Shown: one piece after another, positions 44,817-53,694 of the stretch
Layout: each line of letters begins with the position of its first letter
Numbering within the stretch: the first letter of the stretch is position 1
Assembly: GCA_009885955.1 (NCBI GenBank)
Contig: VFJS01000002.1
Span: 274,178-338,177 of the forward strand
From: Spirochaetia bacterium
GTDB lineage: Bacteria > Spirochaetota > UBA4802 > UBA5550
Reading direction: 5' to 3'
DNA length: 64,000 nt
Translations under genes and position numbers: made by a program
The notes under the pieces: generated by a model
Told to the model about the DNA's origin: nothing
Database searches by the model: none
The model's input: the letters and a program-made list of their open reading frames with translations, nothing else

Positions 44817-45536
44817 TTAATTTGTGTCCACCGTATTACTGATGGTAAAGTTGAAATTGCTGTTATTTGTGTTTGTTAATGCAGGTATAGTTTGATTATC
44901 AAAAAACGGATTTACGCCATAATATTTAAATTCATAACCAGAACCAGATTTATCAAAATATCCAACATAGGCTGCTTTCGTACTAGTGCCGACCAGGACG
45001 TTGATAACAGGAACCCGGTTGTATTCCCCGGCACCTGCATATGTCAGCACAGGCCGGGTAGGATCTGTCTGGGTGCCTTCTGCTGTGAGGCTCAGTTTCA
45101 CGTCATTATCTGCATCGTTCCAGGCAACAAGGTAATACAGGTCGCCGTTTACAAGGGGTGTTACATTAGGCATGTTGATAAAGTATAATCCATTACTGTC
45201 AACATTGCCCAGGATAGCAGGCGTAAACATACAAAGTGTCCCGGAAGCTGTATTGTTCAGGTAATAGAGCCTCCCTTTGTTGCCGTCAAACTCAAGTTTG
45301 GGTCCGGAATTGCCATATTGTCCTTCAGCCTTTGACCTGAAAAAAAGGCCGACCTTGATATCGGAAATCTTAATTCCCGTACCAAGGGCAAGTGATCCTT
45401 CAATGTAAGGAAATGTCTTTGTAATGGATGTTTCAGCGTTGTCATTCGTTTTCTTATCAATAAAAGTAAAACACCCGCTTAAAAAAAATGATGCGCTTAA
45501 AAACAGAAAATATAAACAAATAATTATTTTCCTCAT
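44817..45536 (-). CDS. Lipoprotein of unknown function
   Basis: The 239-residue product has an excellent lipoprotein signal (MRKIIICLYFLFLSASFFLSGC; Cys22). The mature part is rich in Thr, Asn, Gly and aromatic residues with short beta-like stretches, e.g. YIEGSLALGTGIKISDIKVG, LYYLVAWNDADNDVKL. The SDIKVGLFF start and 'AGDLYYLVAWND' style resemble a surface beta-sandwich with a calcium-type Asp-rich loop (NDADNDV), but I recognise no family. It is probably a surface or outer-membrane lipoprotein acylated by the Lnt encoded just upstream on the opposite strand. About 230 bp of shared divergent promoter region lie between them. No neighbour suggests a function. Confidence 0.65.
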   Translation of the reverse strand: MRKIIICLYFLFLSASFFLSGCFTFIDKKTNDNAETSITKTFPYIEGSLALGTGIKISDIKVGLFFRSKAEGQYGNSGPKLEFDGNKGRLYYLNNTASGTLCMFTPAILGNVDSNGLYFINMPNVTPLVNGDLYYLVAWNDADNDVKLSLTAEGTQTDPTRPVLTYAGAGEYNRVPVINVLVGTSTKAAYVGYFDKSGSGYEFKYYGVNPFFDNQTIPALTNTNNSNFNFTISNTVDTN

Positions 45537-45765
45537 TGTAATTTCCTTAATGATATCTTTTAATGTATTTATAATAAAACAATTTATTCTTGCACATTTA
45601 ATAAATTATTTAATATCATAACAAAAATGTATTTAATTTTGATATGTCAATAATAATATTATTCAAAACATAGATTTTTTATTTTTTGCCATGGAATAGG
45701 GCAGTTTATTTGCCTTATTATTTATTGTTGCCAAGTTCTTTTAATAAGGATCAAAGTAAAGTCAG

Positions 45766-47358
45766 GTGTTTAAGAGATATTTAAAAATTTTAGGCAGCTT
45801 CAGCCTTATAAATTTGATAATTGCAGCTGCCTCAACAGTTTCAACTTCTATCATGCTATGGCTCTCCTTTCCACCGTATAACCTGTCCCTCATGATTTTT
45901 GTGGCCTTTGTACCGTTTTATTACTTACTATTCATAAAACGATTCCACTACCCGCTGTTATGTTCTTATGCAGCAGGTATTCTCTACTATTCCCTTGTAC
46001 TGGAATGGACAGGGAAATTTCATTATCTTTCGGTACCCTTTATATCTATGGTATCAGGCCTGCTTTTTTTTGCTGTGCCCCTGTGGCTCAGCAGAAAAAT
46101 TATTGACCGTGCAGGCCTTGAATGGGGTTTCCCCGTTCTCCCGTCACTCTGGGTCCTGTCGGAATATCTGAAGACAAAAGGCCCGCTCTCCTTTGCCTTC
46201 GGCATCATCGGGTACAGCCAGCACAATAATCTTACATTCATACAGGGGGCGGATATTTTCGGTGTCTACGGTATATCCTTTTTAATCATTCTTATTAATT
46301 ACCTGGGTTTTTATATATTCCAGTGTTTAACGGGCGGGGATAAAACAGGGCGCGCAAAGAAGATCATCCTCCCCGTATCAGCATTGTCCCTTATCATCAT
46401 TTCCACCGTGATCTACGGCACCATAAAACTGGGCAGCGTCATCGTCGAAGATGACTTCACCATCAATTTAATTCAGACAAACCATGAAACCAATGTCCCC
46501 TGGATGAGCAGGATGGACGCATACCTCGAGGAATACAGCGCAGACATATCAGGCTCACCGGCTGCCGGGATTGATCTCGCGGTGCTCCCGGAAAACTCAG
46601 TAAAAACATACCTTTCCCTGGATAAAAATTTTCAGCCCGAAAAAAGTACAGATATCCTCAACAGGCTGTCATCCATGTCCAGGTCGAACAGGGTGTATCT
46701 CCATTTCGGCGGCCTTGAAGCTGACATGAAGGAGGGGCAGATAGCCAGGTACAACTCGGCATTCCTCTTTGACAGGGAAGGCAACATCTCAGGGAGATAT
46801 AGAAAAAGGATCCTGGTCCCCTTCGGGGAGGTTAACCCCCTGGGAAAATTTTTTCCCATAGTGGACACTCTACTCCTCAGTGAAACAGGGGCGATAAGGC
46901 TTTCCAGCGGTTCAAATGCTAAAATCATGAAAGTGACAAACCGTGCCGGCACTGAATTCAGTTTCGGCACTGTCATTTGCTTTGAAGGGACCGATGCAGA
47001 GCTCCTCAGGGAGTATGCATTGAAAAAAGCTGACTTCTTTGTCAACATAACCAGCGACAGGTGGACACAGAGCAATGCTGCACTGCGTCAGCATGCCCTT
47101 TTTGGCGTCTTCAGGGCCGTAGAAAGCAGGCTCCCCTATTACCGCTGCGGAAACGGCGGCATAAGTTCTGTAATAGACCCCCATGGAAGAACAGTTAAAG
47201 AGATCCCGGCCTTCAGCAAAGGAAGTCTGACAGCAAAGCTTTTGAAATTAAAGGATCACAGGAAAACACTTTATGCCTCATTTGGAAACTGGATAATATA
47301 CCTCTGCCTGGTACTATTAATTATTCCAGCAGTAATTGCAATAAGGCATAAAATATAG
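45766..47358 (+). CDS. lnt: Apolipoprotein N-acyltransferase Lnt
   Basis: A 530-residue enzyme that adds the third acyl chain to lipoprotein N-termini in the inner membrane. About six hydrophobic helices (residues 10-225) precede a nitrilase-fold domain. The catalytic triad is visible: Glu276 (LAVLPENSVKTYL), Lys347 (RYRKRILVPFGEVNP) and Cys405 (TVICFEGTDAELL). C-terminal hydrophobic helix closes the protein. The start is a GTG at 45766; aagga lies some 16 bases upstream, rather far, so the start is uncertain by a few codons. It explains how the several lipobox proteins in this window are matured. Confidence 0.9.
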   Translation: MFKRYLKILGSFSLINLIIAAASTVSTSIMLWLSFPPYNLSLMIFVAFVPFYYLLFIKRFHYPLLCSYAAGILYYSLVLEWTGKFHYLSVPFISMVSGLLFFAVPLWLSRKIIDRAGLEWGFPVLPSLWVLSEYLKTKGPLSFAFGIIGYSQHNNLTFIQGADIFGVYGISFLIILINYLGFYIFQCLTGGDKTGRAKKIILPVSALSLIIISTVIYGTIKLGSVIVEDDFTINLIQTNHETNVPWMSRMDAYLEEYSADISGSPAAGIDLAVLPENSVKTYLSLDKNFQPEKSTDILNRLSSMSRSNRVYLHFGGLEADMKEGQIARYNSAFLFDREGNISGRYRKRILVPFGEVNPLGKFFPIVDTLLLSETGAIRLSSGSNAKIMKVTNRAGTEFSFGTVICFEGTDAELLREYALKKADFFVNITSDRWTQSNAALRQHALFGVFRAVESRLPYYRCGNGGISSVIDPHGRTVKEIPAFSKGSLTAKLLKLKDHRKTLYASFGNWIIYLCLVLLIIPAVIAIRHKI

Positions 47359-47577
47359 TGTTAATAATTTCTTCAGATTTGCTGGGCCCCGGGGCAGTGC
47401 ATCACGAATATCTAAATTTGAATATATAAATGATTATTAAATATTCAAATTAAATAAAAAAATATTTGCATTTTATTCATTCTTTTCATATATTAAACGT
47501 AATTATACATTTCCGGTGCAAGAGTTAATTTCAATACGAATGAGACAGATACATACAACTGGATGGGCATGGGCTAC

Positions 47578-48282
47578 ATGAAATTTTTGCTATTTATATC
47601 CCTGGTTACTTCATTATCTTTCATGAAGTGCACGAGTGACAATTTCCTCGATACCATGAAAATGGAAAACATCAAAACATCAACATATACCATAACAGAG
47701 GATCAGCCTGAACGGTCCGTCTACTATAAAATATCTGATTCAGGGCAGAGTAATGTCCAGACGAGATTTGATGACGGTGATTATCCGAATACGCCATATC
47801 CCATAACCCTGGAGATAAAAAATAATATTTTTAACAATGATGATATCGTAGCGGATCATATATCAAACCTTATATGGACGAAATGTACCGCCCTGGAAAA
47901 TAATATCATGGATACCGATGACCAGTGTCTGGGCGGCACCCATGAGCTCTACACATGGGATGAAGGCATGTCTTTATGCACCAGCCTTGTGTATGGAGGA
48001 TATGATGACTGGAGAATGCCGACATTGACGGAGCTTTTTTCCCTGGTGAATTTCGATTATACGGCACCGGCAATTGACAGTGCCGTCTTCCCGAATACCG
48101 AGGGGACCCCCGGAAATGACGGGATGTACTGGGGCACTACATCGTATAAAGATACTACGACTAACCTGAAATGGCATATAAACTTCAACACGGTTGACGG
48201 TCCGAATTATTCAGCGTTGATGTTTGTCAATATAAGCAACAGTTTCGACAGGTTATACCTGAGGTGTGTGCGGGGCAAATAA
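47578..48282 (+). CDS. DUF1566 (Lcl C-terminal-like) lipoprotein
   Basis: A 234-residue protein starting with a lipoprotein-type signal (MKFLLFISLVTSLSFMKC; lipobox LSFMKC is loose but workable). The C-terminal 130 residues form a DUF1566 domain: LIWTKCT, then WDEGMSLCTSLVYGGYDDWRMPTLTEL (the WRxPxxxEL hallmark), and YWGTTSYK near the end with LRCVRGK as the closing strand. The domain is a lectin-like fold found in surface proteins. Upstream ATGs at 47563 and 47569 are possible; no strong ribosome site decides. It is followed at once by a second DUF1566 protein. Confidence 0.8.
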   Translation: MKFLLFISLVTSLSFMKCTSDNFLDTMKMENIKTSTYTITEDQPERSVYYKISDSGQSNVQTRFDDGDYPNTPYPITLEIKNNIFNNDDIVADHISNLIWTKCTALENNIMDTDDQCLGGTHELYTWDEGMSLCTSLVYGGYDDWRMPTLTELFSLVNFDYTAPAIDSAVFPNTEGTPGNDGMYWGTTSYKDTTTNLKWHINFNTVDGPNYSALMFVNISNSFDRLYLRCVRGK

Positions 48283-48319
48283 CATGGTGGTATCCGGTTT
48301 AATAATATACAGGAAAATG

Positions 48320-48838
48320 ATGATGAAAAAGGCCTTGATTATATTGATAGTGGCAGCAGCAGGGTCATCAGTCCTGCATGGCGGCGGATCCTATACAATA
48401 TTCGAAAGCACAGGCCTGGTTATGGATAATTCAACAGGCCTCTACTGGACCAGGTGTTCTATAAGCATCAATGGTATTCCATCAGATGGAATTAACTGCC
48501 AGGGTCATATTCAGAGGTACCGGTGGAATGACGCCATTACTTCATGTTCAAGGCTTAACTTCGCCGGGAGAAATAATTGGAGACTTCCGAATATCAAGGA
48601 ACTGCACAGCATCGCGAAGTACAATGAAACTACATTTGATATCGTGGGCTTCAACGAACAGGTATTTCCCGGGACGATGCTCAACCATTACTGGTCATCT
48701 ACTACGCATAAAAATAACCCGAACATGGCCTGGACCATTGATTTTCATTATGGTAATGTCACCTTCCAGGAGAGGGTCATTCCTGCATCCAGCATTGAAA
48801 ATGAATTCTATGTCCGGTGTGTTTCCGGGCCTGAATAA
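48320..48838 (+). CDS. DUF1566 (Lcl C-terminal-like) exported protein
   Basis: A 172-residue paralogue of the preceding gene with a signal peptide instead of a lipobox (MMKKALIILIVAAAGSSVLHGGG). Three adjacent ATGs (48317, 48320, 48323) are candidate starts; agga ahead fits the second or third best. The DUF1566 domain is nearly the whole mature protein: STGLYWTRCS, WNDAITSCSRLNFAGRNNWRLPNIKEL, HYWSSTTHKN and FYVRCVSGPE. Conserved Cys pairs match those in the upstream copy, probably forming disulfides. The gap between the two genes is 37 bp. Sequence between the copies is diverged, so the duplication is old. Confidence 0.8.
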   Translation: MMKKALIILIVAAAGSSVLHGGGSYTIFESTGLVMDNSTGLYWTRCSISINGIPSDGINCQGHIQRYRWNDAITSCSRLNFAGRNNWRLPNIKELHSIAKYNETTFDIVGFNEQVFPGTMLNHYWSSTTHKNNPNMAWTIDFHYGNVTFQERVIPASSIENEFYVRCVSGPE

Positions 48839-48899
48839 CCGTATCTCTCACAATGCCGGTTTACCGGCCAGTTCGATACGCGCATCAATTCCCCATCCG

Positions 48900-51719
48900 T
48901 CACCCTTCCATATCTGCAACTATGACTGCAATATCGTCGTTCATGTGTTCCGACCCTGCCCATGTTACAACCTCGCGGTAAAGGGCATCGATAAACTCCC
49001 CGGCCTCCAGGTGCTTTAACCTGTCCAGGGCGCTGTAAAAATTTTCTTCACCGTATATGACGCCGCTCCTGTCTCTTGACTCCATGAGGCCATCAGTGAA
49101 AAAGACGATCCTGTCTCCCGTATTAAAATCGGCCTCAACCTCTGAATAAACTGCATCAGGGTCAAAGCCGAGCACCTTGCCCTTGTTGAAAACTTTCCTG
49201 AGGCCAGTGCCGTTATTGCTGATAATCACCGGGGGCCAGTGGCCGGCGTTCGTGGAGATTATCTTCTTCTCCCGTGAATCTATGAGCGTATAGTTTGCAG
49301 ATATGAAAAGCCCGTATGGATGGCCGCAGAATATTGAATTAATCCTTTGAATGAGTAATGACGGAATCAGGGCATCCTCCCTGAGCATTGAAAATACAGC
49401 TTTCAGCATAGCCCCTATGAGCGCAGCAGGCACCCCGTGCCCTGTAACATCGGCAATAAAAATCCCCAGCCTCTCTTTATCGATTTCATGAAAATCATAA
49501 AAATCCCCCCCGATCGCACCGGCGGGCTTATAAAGCGCTTTTACAGTAATAGTATCAAGCCGGGGCATTTCCCTCACGATCAGGTGGCGCTGGATGTCCC
49601 GGGCCAATGAGAGCTCCTGGTTGATAAGGGATAGCTCTTTCCGCTCATCCGCCGCGGTTTTCAGGTCAAGGTAATTTTTTACTCTTATAAGGAGTTCGCG
49701 CCTGTCAAAGGGCTTTGTTATGTAGTCATTGGCCCCTGCTTCAAACCCTTTTAAGATGTCATCACTGCTGTTCCTGGCAGTGAGCATGATTATGGGAAGA
49801 TCGTAGCGGGAAAACCTGCTTCTGAGCTGAACACATAGATCAAAGCCCGATATTCCGGGCATCATGACATCAAGAAGCAGCAGGTCCGGTATTTTTTTTG
49901 AATCAATTATCTTCATGGCCTCCCCGGCGTTTCCGGCAAGCAATATGCCGTATCCAGCGAGGCTGAGGTGGTTTATCAGCACCTGCAGATTCACAGGCTC
50001 ATCATCGACTATCATAATAATTTTTTCAGTTGGCCTGCCTGCCCCGGGGGATTCTTCGGGAATCCCGCCGTCCAGGGGCAGGGTCATGCCGCCGTTTACA
50101 TTTTCCCGATTATAAACAGGGCTGTTCCCGGCAATGATTTTCGCTCCACCCCAGACAGGGAGGGTAAAATAAAAAACCGTCCCTTTCCCCTGCGCCGGCT
50201 CTGCCCATACCCTGCCTTCATGGAGCTCCACGAGCTTTCTTGTTATAGCAAGTCCAAGGCCCGTGCCTCCGTAACTCCTTGATATGGTCCCATCGGCCTG
50301 TTCAAAGGATTCAAAAATTATTTCCCGCTTATCATCCGGTATCCCGATCCCGGTATCGGTTACGGCAAACCTCACCATCCCTGATGTATCGGGATCTATG
50401 GATGCAGATATGACAACCTCTCCCCGGTCGGTGAACTTTATCGCATTCCCAACCAGGTTTATAAAAATCTGCTGGACCCTTGCCTCATCTCCGAAGACAT
50501 GGGGCAAGTCATGGTCTATTACGTTCTTTAAGATAATTTTTTTATTCAGTGTCAATGGCTTCAAGATTGACAGTACCTGCTGGGCAGTCATAAAGGCATT
50601 TACGGGCCTGGTCTTTAAATCTATTTCGCTGAACTTGAGCCTGGAGAAATCGAGGAGGTCATTGATAAGGCTGGCAAGCCTCCTGCCGCTTGTTACGATC
50701 ATCGAAAGGTTGTGCCGGGCAGTTTCGTTCATAATCCCTGCGGCCCCGTCTATGAGCGAATCGGCAATGCCGATTATGCCGTGGATTGGAGTCTTGAGCT
50801 CATGGGACGTATTGGCCAGAAACTGGTCCTTGTACCTGTCCAATTCGGACAGCCTTCTGTTTGTAGATTCCAGTTCGTAAATTTTCAGATTAATCATCTT
50901 TGCCATTCCGTTGAACATGCCGGCAAGCCTCCCGATCTCGTCCCGGGAATTTATCGCAAGCTGAAAATCATACTCTCCTGATTCTATCTTCTGGACTCCA
51001 TGTGTCAATGCCTCAATAGGTTTTGATATGAGCATGCTGAAGATGTACCCTATGATGCTTACAATGAATATTGCAGCCACAGTAGAGAAATAAACATATT
51101 TCCTTAACCCTTTTATCGGATCAAGAACAGCTGATTTTGATATTACAAGCCTGGCAATGCAAACGGGATTATTGCCCGATATCCTGCCTGCATTCACAAA
51201 CTCAAAGTACGGCTGGCTGCCTGTTTTAAGGACGAGGAGGTCTGTGTATGTATCCGTTACGCCTCCGCCCCCGCCACCGGCCATGGCCCCGTCCTGTTCC
51301 CGGTATCCGCCGGATATATTTTCCAGCCTCTTTATCTCGCTTTCAGAGATCCTGCCGCTTCTGAACATAGCATTTTCACGGATATTTTCACCGCCTATGG
51401 ATCCGAGAATTATTCCGTTTAATTTTTTATCGGACGAGAGGAGGATTGTATCGGCATAAACCAGGCCCTCCTTGAAAAGGGGAATGAGGATGGAGATCAT
51501 TTCCTTTACGTCAACGGTTGAGGCGTTGATATCAGCCCCGTTCATGAGAAGGATGTTCAGAGTGGATCTTGTGAGAATTTCAGAAATTGTTCTGTTCTCA
51601 TGGATTATCCTGGTTAGATTCACCTTTTCATGCCTGTCCAGCATAAAAAGAGCCAGGGGGAGCGAGGCTGCAATAATGATAAAAATGAATAGTATGATGA
51701 GTTTATATTTTACGCTCAA
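48900..51719 (-). CDS. Hybrid sensor: HAMP, histidine kinase, REC and SpoIIE-type phosphatase
   Basis: A 939-residue chain: TM helix (8-27), periplasmic sensor (30-208) with an odd poly-Gly loop (AMAGGGGGGVTD), second TM (210-230), HAMP (230-285), HisKA (SHELKTPIHGI; phospho-His306), HATPase (GTGLGLAITRKL), receiver (KIIMIVDDEPVN; Asp in LLLLDVMMPGISG) and a C-terminal PP2C/SpoIIE phosphatase (GGDFYDFHEIDKERLGIFIADVTGHGVPAALIG). The phosphatase metal Asp residues (GDFYDF, ADVTGHG, DGLMESRD) are intact. Fusing kinase, receiver and RsbU-like phosphatase in one chain points to control of a partner-switch (anti-anti-sigma) system. No STAS or anti-sigma gene is visible nearby. It shares a unit with the TPR protein upstream (12 bp apart). 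Confidence 0.88.
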   Translation of the reverse strand: MSVKYKLIILFIFIIIAASLPLALFMLDRHEKVNLTRIIHENRTISEILTRSTLNILLMNGADINASTVDVKEMISILIPLFKEGLVYADTILLSSDKKLNGIILGSIGGENIRENAMFRSGRISESEIKRLENISGGYREQDGAMAGGGGGGVTDTYTDLLVLKTGSQPYFEFVNAGRISGNNPVCIARLVISKSAVLDPIKGLRKYVYFSTVAAIFIVSIIGYIFSMLISKPIEALTHGVQKIESGEYDFQLAINSRDEIGRLAGMFNGMAKMINLKIYELESTNRRLSELDRYKDQFLANTSHELKTPIHGIIGIADSLIDGAAGIMNETARHNLSMIVTSGRRLASLINDLLDFSRLKFSEIDLKTRPVNAFMTAQQVLSILKPLTLNKKIILKNVIDHDLPHVFGDEARVQQIFINLVGNAIKFTDRGEVVISASIDPDTSGMVRFAVTDTGIGIPDDKREIIFESFEQADGTISRSYGGTGLGLAITRKLVELHEGRVWAEPAQGKGTVFYFTLPVWGGAKIIAGNSPVYNRENVNGGMTLPLDGGIPEESPGAGRPTEKIIMIVDDEPVNLQVLINHLSLAGYGILLAGNAGEAMKIIDSKKIPDLLLLDVMMPGISGFDLCVQLRSRFSRYDLPIIMLTARNSSDDILKGFEAGANDYITKPFDRRELLIRVKNYLDLKTAADERKELSLINQELSLARDIQRHLIVREMPRLDTITVKALYKPAGAIGGDFYDFHEIDKERLGIFIADVTGHGVPAALIGAMLKAVFSMLREDALIPSLLIQRINSIFCGHPYGLFISANYTLIDSREKKIISTNAGHWPPVIISNNGTGLRKVFNKGKVLGFDPDAVYSEVEADFNTGDRIVFFTDGLMESRDRSGVIYGEENFYSALDRLKHLEAGEFIDALYREVVTWAGSEHMNDDIAVIVADMEG

Positions 51720-51731
51720 TCTATCACCGGT

Positions 51732-52826
51732 TTATTTCAGTTTGTCCAGGGCTTCTTTTCTATTCCTGGATCTGGGAAGATATATTTTTGCGGCATTGTT
51801 GTCCGGGTCAATGAGGAGCAGCCTTTCCATGTAATAAATGCTCAGGTCATAATTTTTTGTCTCATAGGCGGTGATGCCTGTTTTTTCAAGTTCCGGGATT
51901 TCAGGAGACAGCAGGCCCCTTACATACAGAAGGTCTTCTCCGGCCTTTTTCAGATAGGGCTTGAGTTCAACAAGTACAGGTATGGCTTCATATAACTTTC
52001 TGCTTTCAATAAGGCCATGAGCGGCATTGAGCTTGTTTTCAAAAACTGCAATGCGGGCAAGGTAATTTTTCCCATCCATGTTCCCGCTGTCGAGCTTCAC
52101 AATTTTTAAAAAAATACTTTTAGCTTCCAGGATTTCATTTTCATTGAAATTCTTCCTTCCTTGTGAGAGCAGGGACTCAATCTCTTTTGCCATACCATCG
52201 ACATCTCTGCCGGGCATGATTTTCCTTACGGCAAATCCTGTAAAATTAAAGACAATAGATCCGGTGTATACAGCCTGGCGGAAAGTCCTTTCCGAAATTG
52301 ACATGGAGCTGTATTCAGCAGCTATTTTCAATCCGATCCCCCGGTACAGTGGGAATATGACTCCAGCCTTTAGTGCATACCCCGGTTTATAGGAATGACC
52401 TCTTATGCCGCTCCCGACAGTTGCAAAATAAATGGCGGATTCCTGAAAGTATAGTGCAAAAAACGGGTATGCATTTTGATTCAGGGGATAAGTGAAAAGC
52501 GGGCCCGCGCGAAAAGAATAAAAAGTAAGGCTGTAATCTCTGTTTTCGCTAAAGAGTAATTTTTCATAAAAAAATTCAATATCAGCAGATACAGTGCTCT
52601 TTAAAAAACTGAAAGGGAAAGAGGCATTTAAAGCGAAAAAATTCCCATTGTCAAGATATGCATCATAATAACCTCTTAATACAGAATGCCCTGCTGTTAT
52701 TCCTATAGTGGGAGATTCAATATTAGATATATCGGAACCGTCAACGGCGGAACCGGCAAAGGGAATAAGGATAAAAATAAGGGCATACAGGATTGATGAA
52801 TATTTTTTTTTCTTGCTGAAAATCAT
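51732..52826 (-). CDS. Exported protein with beta-barrel-like half and TPR-like half
   Basis: The product is about 364 residues with a signal peptide (MIFSKKKKYSSILYALIFILIPFAGSA). Residues 40-215 alternate aromatic and small residues with repeated Tyr/Phe-ending strands (TFYSFRAGPLFTYP), a pattern of a small outer-membrane barrel. The second half holds helical repeats of TPR type (LEKTGITAYETKNYDLSIYYMERLLLIDPDNNAAKIYL). Together it may be an outer-membrane protein with a periplasmic scaffold. It lies just upstream of the hybrid kinase and is probably co-transcribed; it could feed its periplasmic sensor. The start is uncertain; an in-frame ATG at 52853 would spoil the signal peptide. Confidence 0.55.
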   Translation of the reverse strand: MIFSKKKKYSSILYALIFILIPFAGSAVDGSDISNIESPTIGITAGHSVLRGYYDAYLDNGNFFALNASFPFSFLKSTVSADIEFFYEKLLFSENRDYSLTFYSFRAGPLFTYPLNQNAYPFFALYFQESAIYFATVGSGIRGHSYKPGYALKAGVIFPLYRGIGLKIAAEYSSMSISERTFRQAVYTGSIVFNFTGFAVRKIMPGRDVDGMAKEIESLLSQGRKNFNENEILEAKSIFLKIVKLDSGNMDGKNYLARIAVFENKLNAAHGLIESRKLYEAIPVLVELKPYLKKAGEDLLYVRGLLSPEIPELEKTGITAYETKNYDLSIYYMERLLLIDPDNNAAKIYLPRSRNRKEALDKLK

Positions 52827-53369
52827 AAATACTCTGAATCCTTTTAAGAACATATTTAAAAATATAGCTGAAAAATTATAATCAGTGTTAGAAAGAAATC
52901 CAATAAATGCCCTTTAATCAGAGAAAAATACTAATCTTGGCAATCACATCTCATGTAATATAATAGAAAAAAATAAATTTATGCTGTCAATATAAATATT
53001 TTTGTAAAATTTAATTAAATCGCTTATACATCAAATGAATGTTTAACCAAAATATTTTTTCATCAAATTCCAATGAACATAAACAATATACCATTGCATA
53101 CAGGCATAAAAATTTTACTCATTGATAATTTACGCTTGACTATTTTAAATATCTATTTTCTATGTTTATTGAAATCAATTTTTTATACATAATGGTATAT
53201 GGAGAAAAATCTTTTTTTATAGCTGTCTGGCAACGTTATTGAATCCTGCTCATACAACTTGCTCATATTAGTTATTCAATCTTACCAAATACAAAAAAAT
53301 AAAAAACAGATTTTTATCTAAATATTGCTTATGTATGAAAATTGAAATATTTTTTTTAATGAGGTTTAT
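52827..53369. other. Long AT-rich leader region upstream of RRM gene
   Basis: The ~540 bp between the divergent TPR/barrel gene and the RRM gene are strongly AT-rich, with no supported frame. RNA-binding protein genes of this kind often have long regulated 5' leaders (cold-shock type). I cannot point to a defined structure here beyond several short A/T runs. Confidence 0.35.
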
Positions 53370-53624
53370 ATGTCAGCTAATATTTATGTAGGAAATCTTC
53401 CTTATGAAGTAACAAATGAGAGTCTTCATCAGACTTTTGAAAAATTCGGTGAGGTTGTTTCAGCAAAAGTCATCAATGACAAGAGGACCGGGAGGTCAAA
53501 GGGATTTGGATTTGTTGAAATGGCAAATGAATCAAATGCGAATGATGCAATTCAGGGCCTCAACGGGACTGAAATGAAAGGGAGAAACATAAAAGTTAAC
53601 ATTGCGAAACCAAAAAGTTATTAA
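53370..53624 (+). CDS. RRM-domain RNA-binding protein
   Basis: A single RNA-recognition motif of 84 residues: RNP2 is IYVGNL and RNP1 is KGFGFVEM, with the conserved aromatic residues that stack on RNA bases. Short glycine-free tail (IAKPKSY). Such bacterial RRM proteins (Rbp type in cyanobacteria and others) bind single-stranded RNA and are often cold-inducible. The family is found in cyanobacteria, spirochaetes and deltaproteobacteria. GAGG seven bases before the ATG supports the start. A strong terminator follows. Confidence 0.9.
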   Translation: MSANIYVGNLPYEVTNESLHQTFEKFGEVVSAKVINDKRTGRSKGFGFVEMANESNANDAIQGLNGTEMKGRNIKVNIAKPKSY

Positions 53625-53644
53625 TATTCAATAGATGTATGATT

Positions 53645-53674
53645 AAAACCCTCGCTGACCAGGAGGGTTTTTTT
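53645..53674. terminator. Intrinsic terminator, bidirectional
   Basis: Arms aaaccctc and gagggttt (53646-53653 and 53663-53670) with a nine-base loop, then a T-run to 53674. On the minus strand the same stem is followed by TTTT. It lies 20 bases after the RRM gene stop and just before the convergent recD stop, so it can serve both. Confidence 0.85.
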
Positions 53675-53694
53675 GTTATCCTCATATACATTTT

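Noticed and set aside
47381..47400. G+C-rich palindrome after lnt (gggccccggggc)
   Set aside because: Short, mostly self-complementary by composition, without a T-run; not supported as a terminator.
48855..48868. gccggt-tt-accggc hairpin between convergent genes
   Set aside because: Stem of six with a two-base loop and no T-run; too weak to call a terminator.
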